From assembly GCA_016649715.1 (NCBI GenBank), contig JAENXC010000013.1, positions 38,283 through 102,282 of the forward strand: a stretch of 64,000 bases of DNA, given 5' to 3'. A model generated the notes under the pieces. The model was not told where the DNA came from and ran no database searches. It saw only the letters and a program-made list of their open reading frames with translations. Made by a program: the position numbers and the translations under genes. Shown here one piece after another: positions 5,679 to 15,144 of the stretch. How positions within the stretch are numbered: position 1 is the stretch's first letter; each line of letters opens with the position of its first letter. The stretch is from Flavobacteriaceae bacterium (lineage in GTDB: Bacteria; Bacteroidota; Bacteroidia; Flavobacteriales; Flavobacteriaceae).

Positions 5679-7796
5679 CTAAGAAATATAATTCCAAATA
5701 TTTCGATACTTCACAAGCTGTGCATAGGTATTCTTGATAGGCATATTTTCTTCGGAAGCAAGGTTGGGGTCTGCCTTAAGGGTTTGCATGGCATAGCTAC
5801 GGGCTATTTTTAATATTTCAGAATCTTTTACAATATCTGCAATGCGAAGGTTTAGCACGCCGCTTTGCTGGGTGCCCATCATATCGCCGGGACCGCGGAG
5901 TTTTAGGTCAACTTCGGCAATTTCAAAGCCGTCGCTAGTGCGAACCATCGTTTGTAAGCGGGTTTTGGCGTCTGCGGAAAGTTTGTAGCTGGTCATTAAT
6001 ATACAATAACTCTGTTCCGCTCCACGCCCCACACGACCGCGCAATTGGTGCAACTGCGAAAGTCCGAAGCGCTCAGCACTTTCAATAACCATTACACTTG
6101 CGTTGGGAACATCCACGCCCACTTCAATAACCGTGGTGGCGACCATAATTTGCGTTTCGCCTTTTATAAAACGGTTCATTTCATATTCCTTATCGGCAGG
6201 TTTCATCTGTCCGTGTACGATGGAAACTTGATAATTTGGTCCCGAACCGTCGGGAGGAAATTCGCGCACAATACTTTCATATCCGTCCATCAAATCCTTG
6301 TAATCCATGGTCTCACTTTCCTGTATTAAAGGGTACACAATATACACCTGCCTGCCCTTCGAAATTTCGTCTTTCAGAAAGTGAAAAACCTTCAGTCTAT
6401 TTGCGTCAAAACGGTGCACGGTTTTGATGTCTTTTCTGCCCGGCGGAAGCTCGTCAATTACGCTAATATCCAGGTCGCCATAAACGCTCATGGCGAGGGT
6501 GCGGGGGATGGGGGTGGCGGTCATCACGAGCACGTGCGGAGGGTAGTCATTTTTGTGCCAAAGCTTGCTGCGTTGTTCCACCCCAAAACGGTGTTGCTCA
6601 TCCACAATGGCGAGGCCTAAATTTTTGAATTTTACCTTTTCTTCAAGCAGCGCATGGGTGCCAATCAAGATGTCCAATTCGCCATTTTCGAGTTTTTCGT
6701 GGATTTCCCGTCTCTTTGAAGTTTTGGTTGAACCTGTGAGTAATTCTATACTGGTGTTCAGCTTTTTACACATTTCAATCAATCCGTTATAGTGTTGGAC
6801 TGACAAAATTTCAGTTGGCGCCATTAAACAGGCTTGAAAACCGTTGTCAAGTGCTATTAACATTGCCATTAACGCTACTATGGTCTTTCCGGAACCTACA
6901 TCGCCCTGTAGGAGTCGGTTCATCTGTGCGTTGCTTCCCAAATCATTGCGGATTTCTTTGATTACCCGCTTCTGTGCCTCGGTCAATTCAAAGGGTAAAT
7001 GTTCCGCAAAAAAGGTGTTGAAATTGTGCCCGATTTTATCAAAAGTATAACCCTTTATTTTCGATTTATGGATGAGGTTTTTTCGGATTAATTGCAGTTG
7101 GATGTAGAACAATTCCTCAAACTTTAATCGGTATTCTGCACGTGCCAAATGCGCCTGACTTTTTGGAAAATGTATGTTGAAAAGCGCTTCCTTTTTTGAG
7201 GCTAATTTGAGCTGTTCCAAAAGCGGTTTTGAGAGGGTCTCGGCGAAGGCATTTTTGCTCTCCAAAAACAGCTGTTGCATCAGCCCATTTATCACTCGAT
7301 TTGTGATGCCGCTATTCCCCAATTTTTCGGTGGAAGGATAGACGGGTTGCATGGCAGATCGGATACTTTTTTCGTGCGCATCCAGCAATTCCATTTCGGG
7401 GTGTGGCATGGAAAAACTGTTGTTGAAATAATTCGTTTTTCCAAAGATTACATAGGGCTCGTTCAACTTCAAATTTTCCCGAATCCATTTTATCCCTCGA
7501 AACCAAACAAGTTCCATGCTGCCAGTTTCGTCCATAAAAGTAGCGACCAGACGTTTTCCGTGTTTTTGATCCACAGTTTTTATGTGGGTAATCTTTCCTA
7601 TAATTTGAACTTCGGCGTTTGTTTGTTGTAACTGAGCAATTTTGTAATACTGTGTTCGGTCCAAATACCGATTCGGAAAAAGATTCAACAAATCCTGAAA
7701 AGTGTGAATGCCGAGCTCCTTTTTAAGCAAATCCGCCCGATTTGGGCCGACGCCTTTTAGGTAATCTATTGGAGTTTGCATGAAATTGGCATTCAT
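5679..7796 (-). CDS. recG: ATP-dependent DNA helicase RecG
   Basis: 705 aa, the usual RecG length. The N-terminal wedge/OB domain starts at PIDYLKGVGPNRADLLKKELG. The helicase core shows motif I GDVGSGKTIVALMA, motif II DEQHRFGVEQR, motif III MTATPIPRTLAM, and motif VI RLSQ-type QLHQLRGRVGRG. RecG reverses stalled forks and branch-migrates Holliday junctions. A second ATG at 7781 is an equally possible start. It is followed by the antitoxin promoter and lies divergently from the PNGase F-like gene. Confidence 0.96.
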   Translation of the reverse strand: MNANFMQTPIDYLKGVGPNRADLLKKELGIHTFQDLLNLFPNRYLDRTQYYKIAQLQQTNAEVQIIGKITHIKTVDQKHGKRLVATFMDETGSMELVWFRGIKWIRENLKLNEPYVIFGKTNYFNNSFSMPHPEMELLDAHEKSIRSAMQPVYPSTEKLGNSGITNRVINGLMQQLFLESKNAFAETLSKPLLEQLKLASKKEALFNIHFPKSQAHLARAEYRLKFEELFYIQLQLIRKNLIHKSKIKGYTFDKIGHNFNTFFAEHLPFELTEAQKRVIKEIRNDLGSNAQMNRLLQGDVGSGKTIVALMAMLIALDNGFQACLMAPTEILSVQHYNGLIEMCKKLNTSIELLTGSTKTSKRREIHEKLENGELDILIGTHALLEEKVKFKNLGLAIVDEQHRFGVEQRSKLWHKNDYPPHVLVMTATPIPRTLAMSVYGDLDISVIDELPPGRKDIKTVHRFDANRLKVFHFLKDEISKGRQVYIVYPLIQESETMDYKDLMDGYESIVREFPPDGSGPNYQVSIVHGQMKPADKEYEMNRFIKGETQIMVATTVIEVGVDVPNASVMVIESAERFGLSQLHQLRGRVGRGAEQSYCILMTSYKLSADAKTRLQTMVRTSDGFEIAEVDLKLRGPGDMMGTQQSGVLNLRIADIVKDSEILKIARSYAMQTLKADPNLASEENMPIKNTYAQLVKYRNIWNYIS

Positions 7797-7907
7797 ATAA
7801 ATAGCTTCTCAATTTTTGGGGGAAATCGTATAAAATTATTTCTTCAGAAAATTAAAATGATATATTTGTTAAAATTATACTATTTGCTAATTTAATCATT
7901 CCTTCCC

Positions 7908-9485
7908 ATGAAAAAAATCTACCTTTTATTTGCCTTTGCATTATTGTTACAAGCTTCGGTTTTTGCTGAAAACCTTACGGTACCTGAATTAACTACACGT
8001 TTAACCGAGGCTTATCCCATTGAAATGCCCGTGTTAAAACCCTATCCTCTTTATATGAATGCCTCGGTTGAAGCACCCGATAGTATTTCGGAAGTTACCA
8101 TCACTATTGATGGCACGGACTATCCCACCGTGACGGAAACAGGATTTTATTATTATTTATGGACGCCTGCCAATTACGGAAACCACGAAATAATAATGAC
8201 CGCAAAAACAACTAATGGCGATGAAACTTCCCTCACCCGAAACATTGTGGTGACCAATACGGCTACTTCACAAGTGGTGAGAAGCTTGGAGGATGTTGTC
8301 ATTGAATTTAATGGCGTAAACAGCCGTTGGTATTACGGCACTTATACTTTTCCGCAGTTTGTGGGTGTGTATAACGATATAGATGCTTTTTTGGAGGTGG
8401 AATGTCCCAATATTCCTGGTGGCTGTGATGATTGGGACCGTTGGGCCTTTATTGATGTGAAAGCCCCGGACGGCAATTGGATTCAGTTAATTAGATATAT
8501 TACCCCTTATGGGGTGGGATGTAATCACGAGCTTGACGTAACAGATTATATGTCCTTGCTGCAGGGCGAAGTGGAAATCAGGGTTTTTATTGACACTTGG
8601 GGCACAGGCGGCTGGCAACTTACATTGGATACCAATTATACAGCCGGCGCACCGCAATATGCATATAGCAACGTGGTTGAGGTCTGGGACGGAGAGTATC
8701 CTTTTGGCGATATGGCCAATTTACAGCCAGTTGAAACTTTCAACGTAGAAATCCCGCAGGGCGTGGAAGCCTCGCACTTGCGTGTTTCCAATACGGGCCA
8801 CGGTTGGGGAAGCAATAACTCAGGCAACGCGGCTGAATTTTTTAATGCAACTCATTATCTTGACATTAACGGGACCGAAACATTTACCCAACATCTGTGG
8901 AACCAATGCAACCCAAACCCCGACGGTTGCACTGGCCAACAAGGAACATGGCAATATCCTAGGGCGGGCTGGTGCCCAGGTGCTATTTCGCCACCAAATA
9001 TTTATGATTTAACGCCTTATGCGGGAACCACATTTGACCTGGATTACCGTTTTCACCCGAGTTACAGAGATTTTTGCCACCCAAACAATCCAAACTGTGT
9101 TTCTGGACAAACCTGCCCAGATTGCAATGATGGCTACAACCCTGTTTATTATGTAGATACTCATATTATCAACCAAAGCAATAATCCGTTGGTGTATGGC
9201 AATATTTTGGGAACCAACGCCATAGATAACACCCAAGTGTATGATATTACGATATATCCAAATCCTTCCAAAGGGGTTTTTCAGATAAAAACACAATATC
9301 CGGATGCTATCTCCCGATTGACTATCAACACGGTGGAAGGAAAATCGGTAAAGGCTTATTATTTTAAATCTTCTGCCGAATTGAACAATTATTCGTTTGA
9401 TGTTTCCAACCTTTCAAAAGGTGTTTATTTCATCAACCTTGAAAATTCGTACGGAACGGGTGTGAAAAGAATTATTTTAGAGTAG
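7908..9485 (+). CDS. Secreted peptide-N-glycosidase F-like protein with T9SS sorting domain
   Basis: 525 aa with a signal peptide ending SVFA at about residue 20. An Ig-like segment (about 35-125) is followed by the two-part PNGase F domain (about 130-430): VECPNIPGGCDDWDRWAFI, GVGCNHELDVTDY, DTWGTGGWQLTL, RVSNTGHGWGSNNSGNAAEF, and the cysteine-rich PRAGWCPGAISPPNIYDLTPY and FHPSYRDFCHP. Family members cut N-glycans from glycoproteins, hydrolysing the amide of glycosylated Asn. The last 80 residues are a T9SS sorting domain (IYPNPSKGVFQI, YSFDVSNLSKGVYFINL, ending VKRIILE). A TATATTTG box sits at 7861-7868 and a strong terminator follows. Confidence 0.88.
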   Translation: MKKIYLLFAFALLLQASVFAENLTVPELTTRLTEAYPIEMPVLKPYPLYMNASVEAPDSISEVTITIDGTDYPTVTETGFYYYLWTPANYGNHEIIMTAKTTNGDETSLTRNIVVTNTATSQVVRSLEDVVIEFNGVNSRWYYGTYTFPQFVGVYNDIDAFLEVECPNIPGGCDDWDRWAFIDVKAPDGNWIQLIRYITPYGVGCNHELDVTDYMSLLQGEVEIRVFIDTWGTGGWQLTLDTNYTAGAPQYAYSNVVEVWDGEYPFGDMANLQPVETFNVEIPQGVEASHLRVSNTGHGWGSNNSGNAAEFFNATHYLDINGTETFTQHLWNQCNPNPDGCTGQQGTWQYPRAGWCPGAISPPNIYDLTPYAGTTFDLDYRFHPSYRDFCHPNNPNCVSGQTCPDCNDGYNPVYYVDTHIINQSNNPLVYGNILGTNAIDNTQVYDITIYPNPSKGVFQIKTQYPDAISRLTINTVEGKSVKAYYFKSSAELNNYSFDVSNLSKGVYFINLENSYGTGVKRIILE

Positions 9486-9507
9486 GAATTTTTACTACAT
9501 ACATTTT

Positions 9508-9546
9508 AAAAAGGTTATTTTTGAATATCAAGAATAACCTTTTTTT
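9508..9546 (+). terminator. Rho-independent terminator
   Basis: AAAAAGGTTATT and AATAACCTTTTT form a long A/T-flanked stem with a 14-nt loop and a T-run. It lies directly after the PNGase-like gene and touches the ATG of the M1 peptidase, so the two are not one transcript unless read-through occurs. Confidence 0.85.
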
Positions 9547-11658
9547 ATGCTTCGTTTTTTAACATCCATAAAGAACTTCGAACTGCGAAACCTTTCGTTG
9601 TTGCTTTTTGGCGTGCTGTTTTTAGGATTTGGTTTTGTTGGAAAACTCTTTGCGCAACAAACGGATGTTGTGGATTTTTTAAAAGCAGAAGTAACGGTAA
9701 CGCCTATTTCCGCCGAAAAGAAAATTAAAGGGATCGTGAAATATACTTTTAAAATTCTTCAAAAAACCGATTCTGTTTTTTTGGATGCGAAAAATATGAA
9801 AGTGGTGAATTTTGCGCTGGAAGGAGTTGTAGTGAAGGCAGAAGCAGACAAAATTTGGTTGTTGGATAATTTTGAAGAGGGCAGAACTTACACTGCTTTT
9901 TTTACTTACGAAGCGGTGCCACAACAAACCCTTTATTTCCCCGGAAACGAAATTTGGACACAGGGACAGGGAAAATACACGTCGCATTGGTTGCCGAGCA
10001 TTGATGATATAAACGATAAAATAGAGTTCGATTTAACGGTAGCTTCTTCCGAAGCTGAAAATGTGATTGCAAATGGAAAACTCTTGAAGACGGAAGAAAG
10101 GAATGGCCAAAAATACTGGCATTTTGATATGAAAGAACCCATGTCCAGCTATTTAGTGGCTTTCGCCATCGGTAATTTTGATAAAAAAGATCTGGTTTCA
10201 AATTCAGGAATTCCACTTGCATTGTTTTATAAGCCAAAAGATACCCTAAAAGTAGAGCCAACCTACCGTTACAGCAAACGGATTTTTGACTTTTTGGAAA
10301 CTGAAATCAGCGTGCCTTATCCGTGGCAGAATTACAAACAAGTTCCCGTTCGCGATTTTCTGTATGCCGGAATGGAAAACACAACCGCCACCTTTTTTTC
10401 GGAAGCGTTTATGGTGGATTCCACAGGGTTTAACGACAGAAACTACGTGAACGTTAACGCCCACGAACTGGCCCATCAGTGGTTTGGAGATATGGTTACC
10501 GAAAAAGCTAGCGAGGACCATTGGCTGCAGGAAGGTTTTGCCACTTATTACGCATTACTCGCTGAAAAGGAAATTTTTGGCGATGATTATTATTACTGGC
10601 AACTCTATCAAAATGCGGAACAATTAAAGGCAGCGAGCGACGAGGGAAAGGGCGAATCGCTTTTAAACCCAAAAGCGAGCTCACTTACGTTTTATCAAAA
10701 AGGAGCATGGGCACTTCATATTTTACGGGAACGAATTGGAGATGAAGCATTCAAAACCGCAATAAAGAATTATTTGGAAAAATATAAATTTAAAAATGTT
10801 TCTACGGAAGATTTTTTGAAGGAAGTGAAAGCAGTTTCAGAAGTGGATATTTCAGAATTTGAAAAAAATTGGTTGCAACAGAGCGCTTTTCAAAGTGAAG
10901 AAGCATACCAATCATTGCTGAAATCTTCGTTTATAATAAAATATTTTGAAGTTTCCGCGCTTCGAGCGGTTCCATTTTTGGATAAAAAGCTTCAGTTAAA
11001 AACAGCACTCACGTTTCCGAACGATTTTATTGGGCAGGAAGCCATTTACCAGTTAGTTGAAGAGCCTATTTCAGAAACACTTCCACTTTACAAAACTGCT
11101 TTTGAAAGCAACAACCTGTACGTCAGGCAAGCAGTGGCACTCTCGCTACAAACCATTCCGAAGGAACTTCAAACGGAATATGAGAGTTTGTTAAATGACG
11201 AATCTTATGTAACCATCGAATCTGCATTGTATCAAACATGGACACAATTTCCCGAGAAAAGGGTGGAATATCTCAATAAAACAAAAGGCATTGAAGGTTT
11301 TCAGAATAAAAACATCAGACAGTTGTGGTTGGCTTTGGCAATTATAACAGAGGGTTATGAAAATTCCGAAAAGGAGAATTATTTGAACGAACTGAAAAAT
11401 TACACTTCCCCGGACTACAGTTTTGAAATCCGCGAAAAAGCATTTGAATATGTAAACCAACTTCAACTGTGGGATTTGGAAACGCTGAAAAATCTTGTAG
11501 AAGCTTGCGTTCACCCCACATGGCGTTTTGCGAAATCTTCAAAAGAGCTTTTAAATTCTGTAATTCAGGATAAAAAACAGTACGAACAAGTGAAGGTTTT
11601 GGGCAGGCAGGTTTCGGAAAAAACGGCGAATTATTTAAATTCAATTATAAAGGAATGA
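9547..11658 (+). CDS. M1-family metallopeptidase (aminopeptidase)
   Basis: 703 aa. The gluzincin motif HELAHQWFGD places zinc ligands at H306 and H310, with E329 in HWLQEGFATYY at the family spacing. The exopeptidase GxMEN motif appears as YAGMENTTATFF. A membrane-anchor or signal segment is present at residues 15-35 (SLLLFGVLFLGFGFVGKLFA). The N-terminal saddle-like beta domain is at about 40-240, and a helical C-terminal repeat region follows after 480. Probably a periplasmic or envelope aminopeptidase that trims peptides. The ATG directly follows the preceding terminator, so its own promoter is not obvious. Confidence 0.92.
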   Translation: MLRFLTSIKNFELRNLSLLLFGVLFLGFGFVGKLFAQQTDVVDFLKAEVTVTPISAEKKIKGIVKYTFKILQKTDSVFLDAKNMKVVNFALEGVVVKAEADKIWLLDNFEEGRTYTAFFTYEAVPQQTLYFPGNEIWTQGQGKYTSHWLPSIDDINDKIEFDLTVASSEAENVIANGKLLKTEERNGQKYWHFDMKEPMSSYLVAFAIGNFDKKDLVSNSGIPLALFYKPKDTLKVEPTYRYSKRIFDFLETEISVPYPWQNYKQVPVRDFLYAGMENTTATFFSEAFMVDSTGFNDRNYVNVNAHELAHQWFGDMVTEKASEDHWLQEGFATYYALLAEKEIFGDDYYYWQLYQNAEQLKAASDEGKGESLLNPKASSLTFYQKGAWALHILRERIGDEAFKTAIKNYLEKYKFKNVSTEDFLKEVKAVSEVDISEFEKNWLQQSAFQSEEAYQSLLKSSFIIKYFEVSALRAVPFLDKKLQLKTALTFPNDFIGQEAIYQLVEEPISETLPLYKTAFESNNLYVRQAVALSLQTIPKELQTEYESLLNDESYVTIESALYQTWTQFPEKRVEYLNKTKGIEGFQNKNIRQLWLALAIITEGYENSEKENYLNELKNYTSPDYSFEIREKAFEYVNQLQLWDLETLKNLVEACVHPTWRFAKSSKELLNSVIQDKKQYEQVKVLGRQVSEKTANYLNSIIKE

Positions 11659-11713
11659 AACATCCACGATTATATTTAAACACACGGCAAAATGACTAAT
11701 TGGATGTCCCACT

Positions 11714-11729
11714 TGCCTGTTGACAGGCA
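11714..11729. repeat. Short GC-rich palindrome (TGCCTGT/ACAGGCA)
   Basis: A 7-bp perfect inverted repeat around a TG centre in the gap before the patatin gene. It belongs to the CCTGCC/GGCAGG palindrome family seen elsewhere in the window. Confidence 0.6.
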
Positions 11730-11763
11730 GATTTGATCTTTAAAAAACAAATATTATAAATAG

Positions 11764-12678
11764 ATGAAAGCATTGGTAATATCTGGCGGTGGGAGCAAAG
11801 GCGCGTTTGCGGGCGGCGTGGCACAGTATTTAATTGAGGAGATGCACCATAATTATGATCTTTTCGTAGGTACCTCCACGGGTAGTTTGCTCATTTCGCA
11901 TTTGGCGCTGGACGAGGTTGAAAAAATCAAGGAAATCTATACTTCTGTCAATCAAAAAAGCATTTTCAGCAGTTGCCCGTTTGTTATTAAGGAGGATAAA
12001 TTTGGCGGAAAACAGATTGCCATTGACCATTTTACAGTGCTAAAGAATTTTTTGAAAGGAAAGAAAACCTTCGGCGAAAGCTTGAGTTTGCGAAAACTCA
12101 TCGAAAATACCTTGACCGAAAAGGAATTTGATATTTTAAAAGCTTCGAAAAAGGAAGTGGTGGTAACGGTTTCCAATCTTTCACTGAACCAAGTGGAATA
12201 CAAATCTGTCAATGATTTTGAATACCAAGACTTCTTAGATTGGATTTGGATTTCTTCAAATTACACCCCTTTTATGAGTCTTGTGAAGAAGGACGGCTGT
12301 GAATATGCCGATGGTGGATTTGGGAGCATGGTTCCCATTGAAGAGGCCATAAACCGTGGCGCAACAACGGTAGATGTGGTTATTCTTGAAACTGAAGTTA
12401 CGTATTACAACAGGCTTCCTTCAAAAAACGTGTTTTCCCTACTTACCAATATGCACAGCTATATGGCAGACCGTATTGAAAAACAGAACATTCGCATCGG
12501 GAAATTTGTGGCAACCAACAAAGATGTGATTATCAATCTTTACTATACGCCAACAGTTTTGACCACCAATTCGTTGATATTTGACAAAGAAATGATGAGC
12601 AAATGGTGGGTGCGGGGCTATGAATACGCACACCAAAAAAATGAAGAATTGAACGAGATACGGGTCAAGGACGACTAA
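11764..12678 (+). CDS. Patatin-like phospholipase
   Basis: 304 aa, cytoplasmic by lack of signal peptide. The patatin signature is complete: oxyanion loop SGGGSKGAFAGG (residues 7-18), nucleophile Ser38 in GTSTGS, and Asp183 in YADGGFGSM, giving the Ser-Asp dyad. It should act as an acyl hydrolase or lysophospholipase on lipids. It stands alone, followed by a hairpin-rich gap and a bidirectional terminator. Confidence 0.9.
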   Translation: MKALVISGGGSKGAFAGGVAQYLIEEMHHNYDLFVGTSTGSLLISHLALDEVEKIKEIYTSVNQKSIFSSCPFVIKEDKFGGKQIAIDHFTVLKNFLKGKKTFGESLSLRKLIENTLTEKEFDILKASKKEVVVTVSNLSLNQVEYKSVNDFEYQDFLDWIWISSNYTPFMSLVKKDGCEYADGGFGSMVPIEEAINRGATTVDVVILETEVTYYNRLPSKNVFSLLTNMHSYMADRIEKQNIRIGKFVATNKDVIINLYYTPTVLTTNSLIFDKEMMSKWWVRGYEYAHQKNEELNEIRVKDD

Positions 12679-12711
12679 TTTTTTTTATTGCTGAAGAAGT
12701 AATTAAAAACT

Positions 12712-12831
12712 GACATAGGACAATAAGACATAGGACGTAAGACAAAAAAAATCCGTCTCTATAAACACTCGGATAAATATTTAAAAAGGAATGAAAAGAG
12801 TCCTATGTCTTACGTCTTTTAGTCTTATGTC
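12712..12831. repeat. Inverted pair of GACATAG heptamer arrays
   Basis: Left arm 12712-12743 reads GACATAG, GACAATAA, GACATAG, GACGTAA, GAC. The right arm 12800-12831, read on the minus strand, is GACATAA, GACTAAAA, GACGTAA, GACATAG, GAC. The arms match at about 25 of 32 positions and could pair around a 56-nt loop. Confidence 0.8.
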
Positions 12832-12858
12832 TTTTTCCCTCAACTTTTAAGTCTTCCG

Positions 12859-12885
12859 AAAAAAGGGGGAAATCCCCCTTTTTTT
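12859..12885 (+). terminator. Strong bidirectional terminator
   Basis: Six As, GGGGGA, a 2-nt loop, TCCCCC and seven Ts form a symmetric terminator able to work on both strands. It lies 180 nt after the patatin stop. Confidence 0.85.
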
Positions 12886-13036
12886 AAGTGTTTTCCCTGT
12901 ATTTTTATATGAAGAATTTTATAAGTTATTAATTATCAGGCAATATGACGTATATTCACGATTAGTTTTTAAGAGCACATTTTTATATATGTGTTTTTTA
13001 ATTATATTTATACTACAACTATAAAAATATTCTATT

Positions 13037-13708
13037 ATGACTTCAAAGATGACCAACCGATTCTTGTTATTGCTTTTTGCCAATTCGTTATTTTTTGGTT
13101 GTCAAGAGCCAACTACAAACGGAGAGCCACCCTATGAGGGACCACCGAAGGAAAACATTATTTCAGTGGAACGCGCCCAGGAAATGTATGATTCCTATTC
13201 GCAAAGACGCGTTTCCATTATCCAAAAATATGAGGACAGCATTGTTCAGGATTCTTCAAAATTTACGCCCACTCGCTACGCCGAGTATGATTTAAACACC
13301 ATAAAACAATACATAGCCTACATAGAGCACGAAGCCAAAGCAGCCAATGTGGAAATCAAAACCTTGCGTTTTTATCTTTCCAATTATCCGAACAGCAGTA
13401 CTTTCCCAAATGGCGATGCCGTTAAATATCCAAGAAGGAACAGTTTTTTCGTGTTGCCAACAATGGCTTATGAAGGGAATAACGTAGGGTTTTCAGTGGA
13501 GGAGATCGATGGTAAATACACCGCAGTACCAATTAACAAGCGTCCCGCAGCACAGGAAGGCAACCAAGATAACGGCCAAATGAATGAGGCTGGGTTTTTT
13601 GTTTCAAGCAATGCAACGGTGCAAGGAGGTGGAACTAACAGTTTGATTATGAATGACTCTCAATTAAGTCCTCCGCCTCCCGTTAATGATTTCGGAAACA
13701 ATAATTAG
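13037..13708 (+). CDS. Putative lipoprotein of unknown function
   Basis: 223 aa with a lipoprotein signal peptide: a hydrophobic core, then lipobox FFGC with the acylated cysteine at about residue 22 and a short Pro/Gly-rich linker (GEPPYEGPPKENI). The folded part has a helical segment (VERAQEMYDSYSQRRVSIIQ), a second helix (NTIKQYIAYIEHEAKAANVE), then LRFYLSNYPNSSTFPNGD and a low-complexity Asn/Gly/Pro tail ending NDFGNNN. I recognise the pattern from flavobacterial hypothetical lipoproteins but no function. It is 14 nt from the membrane-protein gene that follows and is the first gene of a signalling cassette. Confidence 0.75.
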   Translation: MTSKMTNRFLLLLFANSLFFGCQEPTTNGEPPYEGPPKENIISVERAQEMYDSYSQRRVSIIQKYEDSIVQDSSKFTPTRYAEYDLNTIKQYIAYIEHEAKAANVEIKTLRFYLSNYPNSSTFPNGDAVKYPRRNSFFVLPTMAYEGNNVGFSVEEIDGKYTAVPINKRPAAQEGNQDNGQMNEAGFFVSSNATVQGGGTNSLIMNDSQLSPPPPVNDFGNNN

Positions 13709-13722
13709 AGAATATTTAATTA

Positions 13723-14373
13723 TTGGGACCAGTTTTAGAGATACTTCAAAATACACATATGGCATTGTATGCCATCGTATTTGTCATATCATTAATTAAA
13801 TTTCCACTCTATAAAAACACTTATTTAAAGTTTTTGCCACTAATATTGTTGTTAACCTTGGTGACAGAATCTTTGGGGATGTACATTAACAAAGTTTATG
13901 GACCTCCGAATATTGTTATTTTTAATATATATTATTTCTTTTATTTTTCTTTGTTCTTTTATCTTTTTATGAAGATTATTGAAGAAGTAAAATTTAAAAA
14001 TTATATTAAAATTGGCCTCGGGATTTTTTGGTTGTTTTATTTGAATGATTTAATATTTACTGATATTTTTACTGAATCTTTCACAACATCCTACATTGCA
14101 GGTGCAGGAATACTAATTTTCAGTATTACCCTATACTATATAAGCATATTGCAATCCTCCTTGGTCCTGGTGATAAAAAACGACTTATTGTTTTGGGTGA
14201 GCGTTGGCTTATTTTTGTTTTATATTGGGTATCTTCCCATAAAGATTATTAGAAGTTGGTTTTTAAAACTGAACGATTTTTTTAATATTTTGTTGATAAT
14301 CCAGTTTTCGCTCATTATTGTTATGTATTTGTGCTTTTTGATAGGGTTTTTATGGATGAAAAAGAAGTCATAA
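13723..14373 (+). CDS. Multi-pass membrane protein of unknown function, first gene of sensor pair
   Basis: 216 aa, highly hydrophobic, with about seven transmembrane helices and little soluble sequence, ending in MKKKS. The start is TTG (MGPVLEIL); an in-frame stop lies two codons upstream, and the next ATG at 13759 would drop the first 12 residues. Its 3' end overlaps the histidine kinase gene by 22 nt, so both are co-translated. The kinase has only one membrane helix and no input domain, so this protein could be the sensing or membrane partner. That role is inference. Confidence 0.75.
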   Translation: MGPVLEILQNTHMALYAIVFVISLIKFPLYKNTYLKFLPLILLLTLVTESLGMYINKVYGPPNIVIFNIYYFFYFSLFFYLFMKIIEEVKFKNYIKIGLGIFWLFYLNDLIFTDIFTESFTTSYIAGAGILIFSITLYYISILQSSLVLVIKNDLLFWVSVGLFLFYIGYLPIKIIRSWFLKLNDFFNILLIIQFSLIIVMYLCFLIGFLWMKKKS

Positions 14374-15107
14374 TAATAACGGCAATAGCTATTCCATTAT
14401 CATTGGTTATTATTGTTATCGTGCTGTTCAGTGTTTTTGCCAGAAGAAAAAACAGATTGCTTCAGGAACAGAAAGATACGAAAGAAGCATATGAACGTGA
14501 ACTTGCAGAATCACAAATAGAGATACGGGAAGAAACCCTGCGCAACATCAGTTGGGAGCTGCACGACAACATTGGCCAATTGATGACCCTTGCAAAAATA
14601 CAGGCCCAAATGGCGTTGGAAAAACCTGAAATGATTGTTGAGGTTTCACAAACCATTGGCACGGGCATTGACGAACTTCGCGCACTCTCCAAATTGATAA
14701 ACCCCGAAGCCCTTAAAAGCTTAAGTTTGAAGGAAGCAATAACTTTGGAAATAGAACGTTTCAATAGGTTGAAATTTATAAAAGCACAATTAACTATAAA
14801 TGGAAACGTACTGCCCATTGAAACAAACACCCAAATTATCCTCTTTAGGATATTGCAGGAATTTTTTTCAAACACCATAAAACATTCCAAAGCATCTTCG
14901 CTAAATGTGGTTCTTAATTATTCCGAAAATGAATTGGAGATTGCAGCAGAAGACGACGGTGTGGGGTTTGATAAAAACGATAATTTTATGGGCATTGGGC
15001 TTAAAAACATGACAACACGGGCCAAGCTTATCCATTCAATCTTGAAAATAGACTCTGTTAAAAATGAAGGCACGGCACTTCATTTGAAATATAAATTTCC
15101 GCAGTAA
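14352..15107 (+). CDS. Sensor histidine kinase, NarL-partner (HisKA_3) type
   Basis: 251 aa from the ATG at 14352. One N-terminal membrane helix (about residues 5-28) leads through a coiled coil into the HisKA_3 dimerisation domain, with the phosphorylatable H71 in ISWELHDNIGQLM. The ATPase domain shows an N-box (FSNTIKHS), G1 box EDDGVGFD and G2 GIGLKNM. No sensor domain is present, so sensing probably depends on the co-translated membrane protein. The partner is the LuxR-type regulator 37 nt downstream. Confidence 0.9.
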   Translation: MDEKEVIIITAIAIPLSLVIIVIVLFSVFARRKNRLLQEQKDTKEAYERELAESQIEIREETLRNISWELHDNIGQLMTLAKIQAQMALEKPEMIVEVSQTIGTGIDELRALSKLINPEALKSLSLKEAITLEIERFNRLKFIKAQLTINGNVLPIETNTQIILFRILQEFFSNTIKHSKASSLNVVLNYSENELEIAAEDDGVGFDKNDNFMGIGLKNMTTRAKLIHSILKIDSVKNEGTALHLKYKFPQ

Positions 15108-15144
15108 ATTTTGGGAAATAAATAATTTTTAAAAGAATTACACA

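Larger units (their letters stand above)
12679..13036. other. Gene-free region: inverted heptamer arrays, terminator and promoter region
   Basis: 358 nt without coding capacity. It holds two oppositely oriented GACATAG-type heptamer arrays, a GGGGGA/TCCCCC terminator, and about 150 very AT-rich nt before the lipoprotein gene. I see no clear TAnnTTTG box there. Confidence 0.6.
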
